Virus record (IMG/VR): IMGVR_UViG_3300010938_000092
Location: 1 to 35,055 of that record
From: a virus
Strand: one strand, 5' to 3'
DNA length: 35,055 nucleotides
The stretch's first letter is position 1. The number at the start of each line of letters is the position of its first letter. The notes under the pieces were generated by a model. That model saw only the letters and a list, made by a program, of their open reading frames with translations, searched no databases and was not told where the DNA came from. Made by a program: the position numbers and the translations under genes. Shown here in pieces: positions 20,221-26,321 of the stretch.

Positions 20221-21411
20221 ATGAGAATTTTATTTTGGGGTGATAGCCCTGCGGTAGCTACAGGATTGGGTAATGTCTCAAAGAATGTTTGTGATGTTCT
20301 TTCTAAAGAACACGATATAACAGTTATTGGGGTTAATGATAGAGGAGGTTATAAAGACCCTAAGCTTTATCCATATCCGATTTATCCTGCTATCTACAAT
20401 AACTATACCGATGTTTGGGGTGCAGTAAGATTATTCAACGCCTTAAATAAACAAGACCCAGAAATTCCTAAACAGGATTTTGATATGCTATTTGTGAACC
20501 TTGACTTTTTTCTGTTTAATGAGATAACTATTAGCGGTAAACCACTCTTTGACTTAATTGAAAATGTTAAGATTAAGAAAGTTTTATACACTCCGATTGA
20601 TAATGAAACTTTCTATCCGCACTGGCTTTTAACTTTTAAATTTTTTGATTTGATTATTGTTCCTTCAGAATGGGCCAAAGAGGTCTTAGTGAAAGCATTA
20701 CCAGAATTGAAAGATAGGGTTGAGGTCGTTTATTATCCTCTTGATACCAATAATTTCTTTAAGCAGAAGCCAAAAGACAAACCAAAAAATTCTTTTATTA
20801 TTGGCTATGTGGGCAGAAACCAATGGAGAAAAGCACTAGATAAACTAGTTTTTGCTTTTGTAAAATTTAAGGAAAGGCATCCCAATTCCTTCTTGTATAT
20901 TCACTCTAACCCAGAAGCTACCAGTGATTATGGTTGGAATTTTTGTGATTTGCTTTCTCACTTTAATCTATATTTAGGTCGTGATTATTTTTACCCAGTT
21001 GGTGTAAACGAGAACAAAGGAATTGAAAGAAAATCAATGAGAGACATTTACAATTATATGGATGTTTTCTTTTCTGCTTCAACTGGTGAAGGCTTTGGAT
21101 TACCATATGCTGAAGCCTCGTTGTGTGAAGTGCCTGTTATCATTCCAGATAATACGGTTGCTAAAGAATTTCCGCTGATTACTTACTGCTCTTTACCCCA
21201 GCCCCATAGCTTTGGCTTTATTGATTATAATAGAGTCCGCCATTTACCTGATATTGAAGATGGACTTAAAAGATTAGAATGGGTATATAATCACCGACAA
21301 GAGGCTAAAGAAAAAGCCAAACAGGCAAGAAAATTTTTCCTTCAGTTTGATAAAGAAAAACAAGGAAAACTTATTCACGATTTGATAACCACATTAAAAA
21401 ATAAACAATAA
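20221..21411 (+). CDS. Glycosyltransferase, GT-B fold, GT4-like
   Basis: A protein of 396 residues. The N-terminal Rossmann half begins MRILFWGDSPAVATGLGNVS, a GT-B acceptor-side glycine loop. The C-terminal donor half starts IIGYVGRNQWRKALDKLVFA. The donor-site motif TGEGFGLPYAEAS carries the E-x7-E pair (E290, E298) of retaining GT4-type enzymes. It would transfer a sugar from a nucleotide-sugar donor. The acceptor is unknown: host surface glycan (superinfection exclusion), phage DNA bases or virion protein are possible. It has its own promoter and ends the rightward accessory block; leftward genes follow. No sugar-nucleotide or modified-base synthesis gene is seen nearby. Confidence 0.7.
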   Translation: MRILFWGDSPAVATGLGNVSKNVCDVLSKEHDITVIGVNDRGGYKDPKLYPYPIYPAIYNNYTDVWGAVRLFNALNKQDPEIPKQDFDMLFVNLDFFLFNEITISGKPLFDLIENVKIKKVLYTPIDNETFYPHWLLTFKFFDLIIVPSEWAKEVLVKALPELKDRVEVVYYPLDTNNFFKQKPKDKPKNSFIIGYVGRNQWRKALDKLVFAFVKFKERHPNSFLYIHSNPEATSDYGWNFCDLLSHFNLYLGRDYFYPVGVNENKGIERKSMRDIYNYMDVFFSASTGEGFGLPYAEASLCEVPVIIPDNTVAKEFPLITYCSLPQPHSFGFIDYNRVRHLPDIEDGLKRLEWVYNHRQEAKEKAKQARKFFLQFDKEKQGKLIHDLITTLKNKQ

Positions 21412-21510
21412 ATACAGCTATTATAAAAACATCTTTGTCTTTCATAAATTTAATTTAAGAGCATTTGTGTGTCTCGCCAAGAGCCATATAGGATTGACGA
21501 GGCTTGAAAA

Positions 21511-21798
21511 CTAAAAGCAATAGTAGCTCACATATCCGCTATTTTTGATATCTCCCCATTCAATATCTTTCTGTAATTGCTTGATTACCTCGTTATCAAG
21601 CTCTAACCTTTTGGCTTGTTTTACGGCTTTCTTTAGAATTGAGGTTGGAATTTCAAAGATACCGCTTCCCTCGTTTAGGTTGTCAAAAATGCCATACTCA
21701 TCTTGTAAAAATTCGGTCAATTTTGTATTATGCCAAAGATTAAAGCTCTCGTTTTGGCAATAGTCAATTCTTTTAATTCTATATGCTCTTACACTCAT
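21511..21798 (-). CDS. Hypothetical protein, last gene of the leftward block
   Basis: A protein of 95 residues. The start at 21798 is set by AAAGGAGGTGAAAAAA just upstream; an in-frame codon at 21858 would read through this site. The sequence (YRIKRIDYCQNESFNLWHNT, then IFEIPTSILKKAVKQAKRLE) suggests a mixed alpha/beta fold with no known motif. It ends about 100 bases from the glycosyltransferase stop, facing it. The gap 21412-21510 shows no convincing terminator. Confidence 0.45.
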   Translation of the reverse strand: MSVRAYRIKRIDYCQNESFNLWHNTKLTEFLQDEYGIFDNLNEGSGIFEIPTSILKKAVKQAKRLELDNEVIKQLQKDIEWGDIKNSGYVSYYCF

Positions 21799-21884
21799 TT
21801 TTTTCACCTCCTTTCTGTTCTTGCGGCTTATCCCCATTCGCGATGTAGGATAAGCCACCCCACGAATGGGGTTGAGTAAAGCTG

Positions 21885-22307
21885 TTAGTCATCGTCTTCC
21901 CGCTCGCCAGTAATCCATCCCCAGTATTTTCTATAGAGTTCCTCAGTAGTGTAAACTGAGTGGGGAGGGAATTTTTGTTTCTTGTATTCTTTGAGCAACA
22001 CTTTTTTGACTGTTTTGGAATTTGTAATTTCGCCGTTATTATCAAAGTGTGCTGTGGTCTCCATAACATAGCGAGCCGCAGAATTCTGAATGTGAGAACT
22101 CCACCATATCTCAGACAATGCGTCATTTGCACACTCTTCGTGCACTAGAGCCCCATATATCACATCTTGGTCGTTTTCAGGATTTATCACATCGCCGTAG
22201 GTAAGATTATCTCCCTTGCTCAAAGGCAAATAGCACGCGTCGCAAGTGGTGCCATCGTCTATATATTCTGGCTTTTCGTCTATGAATACTTTAATTTTTT
22301 CTTCCAT
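21885..22307 (-). CDS. Zinc-binding hypothetical protein
   Basis: A protein of 140 residues from the ATG at 22307, preceded by AAAGGGGGTGAGAAAA. TTCDACYLPLSKGDNLTYGD has a CxxC pair and YGALVHEECAN gives HxxC, together a likely treble-clef or zinc-ribbon site (about residues 21-60). The C-terminal half is charged. It lies within a leftward accessory block, so an early host-interaction role is possible. Family not recognised. Confidence 0.5.
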   Translation of the reverse strand: MEEKIKVFIDEKPEYIDDGTTCDACYLPLSKGDNLTYGDVINPENDQDVIYGALVHEECANDALSEIWWSSHIQNSAARYVMETTAHFDNNGEITNSKTVKKVLLKEYKKQKFPPHSVYTTEELYRKYWGWITGEREDDD

Positions 22308-22322
22308 TTTTCTCACCCCCTT

Positions 22323-22478
22323 TCAAGCTTCATAAATCCATTTTTTATTTTCTCTTTTGATAAGTCTCCCATCTCTAAGCGTTGCGGTATTGTCGGCGTG
22401 TATTTTTGCAATGCTTCCCTTAAACCATATATCAGTAATGCCATTTTTAAGCTTTAGATAAATTTTTTGTTTTTTCAT
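22323..22478 (-). CDS. Small hypothetical protein with MKKQ start
   Basis: A protein of 51 residues, basic and beta-rich (IYLKLKNGITDIWFKGSIAK, then TLRDGRLIKRENKKWIYE), resembling a small barrel of the kind found in accessory phage proteins. Its first four codons match the MKKQNK cassette. It ends 16 bases before the zinc-binding gene and starts 12 bases after the stop of the preceding leftward gene. Confidence 0.4.
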   Translation of the reverse strand: MKKQKIYLKLKNGITDIWFKGSIAKIHADNTATLRDGRLIKRENKKWIYEA

Positions 22479-22489
22479 TGACAATCTTT

Positions 22490-22801
22490 CTAAATCTTAA
22501 TCTTTCCTGCCTCTTCTTGGGGTGCTTCTATAATTTTGCCTGTCAATTTATCAATTTTTCCTCCTCTATTGAGAGCATTTAACCAATCCTCTGCCTCTTT
22601 GAGAGTGTCAAACTCTTGCCATTTTCCGTATCCCAATTCAACTGCTGTATATTTTCCTTTGCTTCTTGATTGTATTTCTAAACTTTTATCTCCTATTTTT
22701 CCTGAAAAATAAACTTCAGCCGTCCAATTTTTACCAATCGATTGACTTGGTAATTTAATTGTTCCTGCTAGTTGTTTTGGCGTTTTGTTTTGTTTTTTCA
22801 T
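22490..22801 (-). CDS. Hypothetical protein with MKKQNK start (minus strand)
   Basis: A protein of 103 residues. The start carries the cassette with one silent change (AAC for AAT), showing that the cassette occurs on both strands. The body is beta-rich (NWTAEVYFSGKIGDKSLEIQ, then YTAVELGYGKWQEFDTLKEA), ending in a lysine- and glutamate-rich tail. A very A-rich stretch, not an SD sequence, precedes it. Function unknown. Confidence 0.45.
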   Translation of the reverse strand: MKKQNKTPKQLAGTIKLPSQSIGKNWTAEVYFSGKIGDKSLEIQSRSKGKYTAVELGYGKWQEFDTLKEAEDWLNALNRGGKIDKLTGKIIEAPQEEAGKIKI

Positions 22802-22836
22802 TTTTTGTTTTTGTTTTTTGTGTTAGCTTCTTTATT

Positions 22837-22869
22837 CCCTAGTCTGAGATTTTTGGTCAAAGACTAGGG
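22837..22869 (-). promoter_or_regulatory. Perfect 9-bp hairpin between two leftward genes
   Basis: CCCTAGTCT (22837-22845) pairs with AGACTAGGG (22861-22869), loop of 15. No U-run follows on either strand, so it may be a processing site or partial attenuator between the genes at 22880 and 22801. Confidence 0.4.
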
Positions 22870-22879
22870 TGTAAAAAAG

Positions 22880-23164
22880 TTAACCAATGCAAACACCGCT
22901 AGTATATAATCCCGTGCTTGCTTCTTTTTTAGATTTAACCAGATAAAGAGTTGCACCTCTAGGGTCTCCCTGATGATAGGCGTGCAGCCTAAATATCCTT
23001 TTTGCTATCTCTTCGGCTTCGGCTTCTAGTTTTTCGGCTCTTTTTTCTTGCCTTTTGGTAAGTCCATAATTACAAAAATGCACATCTAAGCGGTGCAATT
23101 GCTTTGCTATTTTTTTGAGCTCTTCGTAGGCGTCAAAAAATCTTTGCAGTCTGATTGTATTCAT
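22880..23164 (-). CDS. Hypothetical basic helical protein
   Basis: A protein of 94 residues with a strong SD sequence (GGAGGAGGTGAAAAAAT) before its ATG. Residues 1-65 are helical and charged (RLQRFFDAYEELKKIAKQLH, then KRQEKRAEKLEAEAEEIAKR). The end is a short beta region with GATLYLVKSKKEASTGLY. No recognised family. The gene follows the first, basic gene of the leftward operon, whose last codons encode this SD sequence. Confidence 0.5.
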   Translation of the reverse strand: MNTIRLQRFFDAYEELKKIAKQLHRLDVHFCNYGLTKRQEKRAEKLEAEAEEIAKRIFRLHAYHQGDPRGATLYLVKSKKEASTGLYTSGVCIG

Positions 23165-23170
23165 ATTTTT

Positions 23171-23290
23171 TCACCTCCTCCCATTTTGTCTTTTAATGGC
23201 TTGCTTGCAGATTAACTCAATTGATTTGCGGCGTCTAAGTAGTCTTTTTAAAAGTCTTTTAATCTTTGTTAGTTTTCTTTTCATATTCAT
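23171..23290 (-). CDS. Small very basic protein, first gene of the leftward operon
   Basis: A protein of 39 residues, about 40 percent Lys/Arg (KRKLTKIKRLLKRLLRRRKS), probably a nucleic-acid-binding peptide. The ATG at 23290 lies nine bases from the -10 box, so the message would have a leader of about three bases; the ATG at 23284 is an alternative start. Its last codons, GGGAGGAGGTGA, are the ribosome site of the next gene, giving translational coupling. Confidence 0.5.
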   Translation of the reverse strand: MNMKRKLTKIKRLLKRLLRRRKSIELICKQAIKRQNGRR

Positions 23291-23299
23291 ACTAAGATT

Positions 23300-23328
23300 A
23301 TAATAACACCCATTAAGCCGTTTGTCAA
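23300..23328 (-). promoter_or_regulatory. Strong leftward sigma70 promoter, predicted leaderless
   Basis: On the minus strand: a perfect TTGACA (23328-23323), an exact 17-base spacer and TATTAT (23305-23300). The predicted +1 is about 23293, three bases before the ATG at 23290. It drives the whole leftward block and has the same geometry as the promoter at 16455. Confidence 0.75.
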
Positions 23329-23331
23329 GTA

Positions 23332-23341
23332 TCAGATCTGA
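23332..23341. promoter_or_regulatory. Candidate operator palindrome
   Basis: TCAGATCTGA is a perfect 10-bp palindrome three bases upstream of the -35 box of the leftward promoter, in the divergent control region. This is a typical site for a dimeric regulator, but short palindromes also arise by chance. Confidence 0.3.
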
Positions 23342-23370
23342 GGCTAAATCCAGATAAAAATATTGTATTT

Positions 23371-23460
23371 ATGGCAAGAAAGTATATTTTCAAGGCTAAA
23401 TCTAAAGGTGCCCAAAAAAACAAGGTCTATATTAAGAGTAATAATAATAGATTAGGATAG
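23371..23460 (+). CDS. Possible small basic peptide
   Basis: A frame of 29 residues (ARKYIFKAKSKGAQKNKVYI, then KSNNNRLG), rich in Lys and Asn, in the divergent control region. No SD sequence and no clear promoter at the spacing used elsewhere. It could be real given the many small genes here, or chance. Confidence 0.3.
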   Translation: MARKYIFKAKSKGAQKNKVYIKSNNNRLG

Positions 23461-23481
23461 TAATAGAGAAGTAAAAGACTA

Positions 23482-23527
23482 GGGAGAATAAGGAATATAT
23501 GAGGGTAGGTATTATTTATTCTCTCCC
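23482..23527. promoter_or_regulatory. Inverted repeat in the divergent control region
   Basis: AGAATAA (23485-23491) pairs with TTATTCT (23516-23522), extended by GGG/CCC across a two-base bulge; the loop is 24 bases. It has no U-run. Apart from this and the uncertain small frames on each side, I see no other element in 23461-23744. Confidence 0.3.
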
Positions 23528-23544
23528 ATCACTCATTCCAGACA

Positions 23545-23742
23545 CTAAAAAACATTATCACTTTTTCTAATGCCTTTTAAAAAGATAATATTATTATTAT
23601 GCCATATATAGCCTATAGGTTTATGGGTAGAGGTAATGGGGGGAAATGAGAGGGAAAAATGGTTTAGTATCATCTCTAGCATTTTTCTTCCAAAAGTTAT
23701 CTTTAGCAATTTTCTCTTAAAAGCTATTCTTTTGTTATTCAT
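23545..23742 (-). CDS. Possible small basic protein, divergent to the 23759 gene
   Basis: A frame of 65 residues that begins MNNKRIAFKRKLLKITFGRK and ends in a hydrophobic and basic stretch. A weak -10-like TGTTAT lies nine bases upstream. It would be a divergent partner of the 23759 gene, 16 bases away. Composition is plausible, but no homologous feature or SD sequence supports it. Confidence 0.3.
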   Translation of the reverse strand: MNNKRIAFKRKLLKITFGRKMLEMILNHFSLSFPPITSTHKPIGYIWHNNNIIFLKGIRKSDNVF

Positions 23743-23744
23743 AG

Positions 23745-23750
23745 TATAAT
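23745..23750 (+). promoter_or_regulatory. -10 box of the rightward late-region promoter, predicted leaderless
   Basis: A perfect TATAAT is followed by eight bases and then the ATG at 23759, so the predicted leader is about two bases. No good -35 box is present, so an activator may be needed. This is where the structural operon begins. Confidence 0.45.
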
Positions 23751-23758
23751 AATAACAT

Positions 23759-24481
23759 ATGAGAAAAGAAGTAAAAAGAATGGTTCAATGGAACGAGAAG
23801 AGACTTAAGAACCCTAATACCAAAAGAAAGAATTATCCGTTTCATAAAAAGGATTTAAGGATTACAACTACAGAAGCAACTATTATTCTTAATAAGCTAT
23901 TTAAAACAAATACTACTCTTTTTATTGCCTTTCTTATTTATAGGCTAAGAATGGATTTAGGATTTACTGTATCCGAGGTTTGTAATTTTATTGGACTTAC
24001 ACCTAAACAGGTTGCTAGATTTATTGGTATTACACAGAACTTGCTTTACCTCAAGGTTTTTGATATTCTTGAAAACGAGGATATACAGAAAGAAATCCTT
24101 GAATTTCAGAGAAAAAGGCATGGCACAGGAAGTGTAGGGTGGTATAACAAAAGGATTAGTAAATATAGAAAGAAGCTTGGATTTGTTGGGGTATTTTATA
24201 AGGTAAAGAAGATGGGTAAATGGGATTTCTTTCATAATAATACTTATGAACACTTTAAACGCTGGCTCGGAGAATGGAACAAATACATCTCAAGTAGTAG
24301 CTCTTCCGAAGATACAGAAAGCAATACAAGCGGGGAGGAAAGCACAAAGTCTTTACAAGAAGCCACTCAGACTCAAACAGTTATTAGCAACGAAGGAGAT
24401 GAAGGAAGCCGTTGGGGATTTGATAGAAACATCGTCACTCAACCGAATTCAGAAGAAATATCTCAAGTATCTACTAGTTGA
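23759..24481 (+). CDS. Putative DNA-binding protein upstream of terminase
   Basis: A protein of 240 residues. A basic N-terminus (KRLKNPNTKRKNYPFHKKDL) is followed by a helical core with a helix-turn-helix-like stretch (FTVSEVCNFIGLTPKQVARF) at about residues 72-91, and a basic/aromatic segment (ISKYRKKLGFVGVFYKVKKM). The last 65 residues are low complexity (six serines, then acidic and Gln/Thr-rich) and overlap the next gene in another frame. It has its own leaderless promoter at the head of the packaging operon, so a late regulator or packaging-site recognition factor is plausible. A frameshifted fusion with the next gene is the alternative. Confidence 0.45.
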   Translation: MRKEVKRMVQWNEKRLKNPNTKRKNYPFHKKDLRITTTEATIILNKLFKTNTTLFIAFLIYRLRMDLGFTVSEVCNFIGLTPKQVARFIGITQNLLYLKVFDILENEDIQKEILEFQRKRHGTGSVGWYNKRISKYRKKLGFVGVFYKVKKMGKWDFFHNNTYEHFKRWLGEWNKYISSSSSSEDTESNTSGEESTKSLQEATQTQTVISNEGDEGSRWGFDRNIVTQPNSEEISQVSTS

Positions 24482-24830
24482 TAATCTTTCAAAAACAAAA
24501 GCATTTAAAAAAGCCACTGGTCTTGAAGAAGGTTTTGATACTTTTGTTTTAGGAGAAGAAATTGTTAAGCAGGAAGATATAAAGAATTTCCTTGACCTTA
24601 TTAGACAAATATATGTTCAGATAGTTCCGCTTGCTGTTGTTAAAGAGGTTGATTTACTTTTAAACCCAAATACTTCAGACGATGTTAAATTAAGAGCGGC
24701 ACAAGACATACAGAATAGGGCTGGTATATCAGAAGACACAACTTCAAACCTTCCTGTTAAACTGATTATCAATGCACCACAAGGTGGAGACCAGGCTGTT
24801 CAGATTAACATAGGAGACAAAAATGAGTAA
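24246..24830 (+). CDS. Terminase small subunit (probable)
   Basis: Up to 194 residues. RIQKKYLKYLLVDNLSKTKA followed by FKKATG resembles the helix-turn-helix DNA-recognition domain of small terminases; VDLLLNPNTSDDVKLRAAQD then IQNRAGI is the C-terminal helical pattern common in this family. It would bind the packaging site and recruit the large subunit, whose start overlaps its end by eight bases. The first 51 residues overlap the previous gene in a different frame; the ATG at 24399 would give 143 residues with much less overlap. The start is therefore uncertain; the identification rests on position and pattern. Confidence 0.6.
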   Translation: MNTLNAGSENGTNTSQVVALPKIQKAIQAGRKAQSLYKKPLRLKQLLATKEMKEAVGDLIETSSLNRIQKKYLKYLLVDNLSKTKAFKKATGLEEGFDTFVLGEEIVKQEDIKNFLDLIRQIYVQIVPLAVVKEVDLLLNPNTSDDVKLRAAQDIQNRAGISEDTTSNLPVKLIINAPQGGDQAVQINIGDKNE

Positions 24831-26103
24831 TGAGGTTGTATTTAATGCACATCCAGGTCAATATAAAGTTTTAACTTCACCGAAGAGGTTTATCTTCGCA
24901 ATTGCGGGAAAGCAGTCGGGTAAGACATCTGCTGGCATTCTTTGGTCTCAATTAAAAATACAAAAATACCCAGAAGGTGTTGGTCTTATCTGTGGTTTGA
25001 CACACGATATGATAAATAATGTTATTCTTGATAAATTCTTTCAGATGTTTCCACAATACAGACCATTTTACAATAAACAGGTAAAGACATTGAGACTTCC
25101 TACTGGTGGAAGGGTTTTCTTCAGACCACTAGAAGACCCAAAATATGTTGAGGGTATAACTGCTAATTGGGCTTGGATTGACGAAGCAGATATTACTTCT
25201 TACAAGGGTTATCTGACTGTCCGTGGAAGGATTACATCAACTAAAGGAGAAATGCTTCTTACATCTTCTTTAACAGAGGGTGGTTGGATAGAAGATTATG
25301 TCGAAAGAATTGGCGAAGAAAATACTGAAGTTGTTAGATGGGCTTCGATTGACAATCCAGGTTTTTCTAAAGAAGAATACGAAGCTCTTAAAAGAGAACT
25401 AGACCCAATAATATTCCAAAGAGAATACATGGGTATAGGAACTAAACTTACTGGAAGAGTTTATAACAACTTTGACATAACAGTGCATGTAAAAGAAATG
25501 GATGATGATGAAAAAGAAGTTAAATCTATTGTCGGGTTTGATTGGGGTTCTACAGACCCAACAGCAATTTTAGTCTTCACAATTACAAACAAAAATAATT
25601 TTTATGTTACAGAAGACTTTTCTCTTTCAAATATAGGCATAAACACCATTGCTGACATTTTTTCTGAGTTCAAGAAAAGGCACAAGATAGTTGCATGTTA
25701 TGGAGATGGTCAGGCAAAACAATTTATGAGAGAAGTCTCTCTTGCAATTAGATTTGATATCCATCCAGCAATAAAGGAATTGCCTGGTGGTATAGCTAAA
25801 GTAAAGAATCTATTACACCAAAAGAGGTTATTTGTCCTACCAAAATGCTCTAATATAATCAGGGAATTTAAATTGTATAAATATCTTGAGACTGTTACTG
25901 GATTGTCAAATGTTCCGAAAGATGAAAATAATCATTTATTAGATGCTTTGAGGTATGTTGTCTTGTCTTATCCATTGCCAACACCAAAGGTTAATGTGAT
26001 AAAGAAAACAGAAATACCAGCTTTTTGGTTGCGGAGAACAGTTGCTTACAAAAGGGAGAAAAATAAAGAAGAAATGTTGTATAATGATAATATAATTTTA
26101 TAG
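24823..26103 (+). CDS. terL: Terminase large subunit (packaging ATPase-nuclease)
   Basis: A protein of 426 residues. The ATPase domain has Walker A AGKQSGKT (residues 28-35) and Walker B WAWIDEAD (D120-E121), with a probable coupling motif LLTSSL near residue 145-150. The RNase-H-like nuclease domain starts VGFDWGSTDP (D240) and continues with CYGDGQAK and NNHLLDALRYV, which supply the further acidic residues. It translocates DNA into the procapsid through the portal and cuts the concatemer. Length is normal for the family. It is coupled to the small subunit and followed by a membrane peptide and the portal. Confidence 0.9.
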   Translation: MSNEVVFNAHPGQYKVLTSPKRFIFAIAGKQSGKTSAGILWSQLKIQKYPEGVGLICGLTHDMINNVILDKFFQMFPQYRPFYNKQVKTLRLPTGGRVFFRPLEDPKYVEGITANWAWIDEADITSYKGYLTVRGRITSTKGEMLLTSSLTEGGWIEDYVERIGEENTEVVRWASIDNPGFSKEEYEALKRELDPIIFQREYMGIGTKLTGRVYNNFDITVHVKEMDDDEKEVKSIVGFDWGSTDPTAILVFTITNKNNFYVTEDFSLSNIGINTIADIFSEFKKRHKIVACYGDGQAKQFMREVSLAIRFDIHPAIKELPGGIAKVKNLLHQKRLFVLPKCSNIIREFKLYKYLETVTGLSNVPKDENNHLLDALRYVVLSYPLPTPKVNVIKKTEIPAFWLRRTVAYKREKNKEEMLYNDNIIL

Positions 26104-26105
26104 CC

Positions 26106-26321
26106 ATGATTAAAGATGCCCTGCTACTTTTAATAGTTCTTGTTAACAACATCTTTCTTATAATTTTGGTGTTTTCTCTTTTACCCAAAAGAGTAAGAAG
26201 AAATTTTCCACAGAAGCCAAGAATCAAACTTCCAGTATTGAAAAAATCAAAAAGCAAGGATTATAATTTCCTTGAGGAAATTCCAGTAAACGAGCTAAAC
26301 AAAAACCTATTTAAGAAATAA
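26106..26321 (+). CDS. Small membrane protein between terminase and portal
   Basis: A protein of 71 residues. One strong N-terminal membrane helix (ALLLLIVLVNNIFLIILVFS) is followed by a basic and then acidic cytoplasmic tail (KRVRRNFPQKPRIKLPVLKK). A TATAAT lies nine bases before the ATG (26091-26096) but has no -35 box. It overlaps the portal start by one base. A membrane protein in the packaging operon is unusual; function unknown. Confidence 0.45.
   Translation: MIKDALLLLIVLVNNIFLIILVFSLLPKRVRRNFPQKPRIKLPVLKKSKSKDYNFLEEIPVNELNKNLFKK

Noticed and set aside
21960-22457. Plus-strand frames opposite the leftward block
   Set aside because: The minus-strand genes have strong SD sites and better protein composition; the plus frames are their shadows.
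23545-24481. Classic lysogeny switch (repressor/Cro) in the divergent region
   Set aside because: No integrase, no attachment site and no recognisable repressor were found; the 23759 protein is not repressor-like beyond a possible helix-turn-helix.
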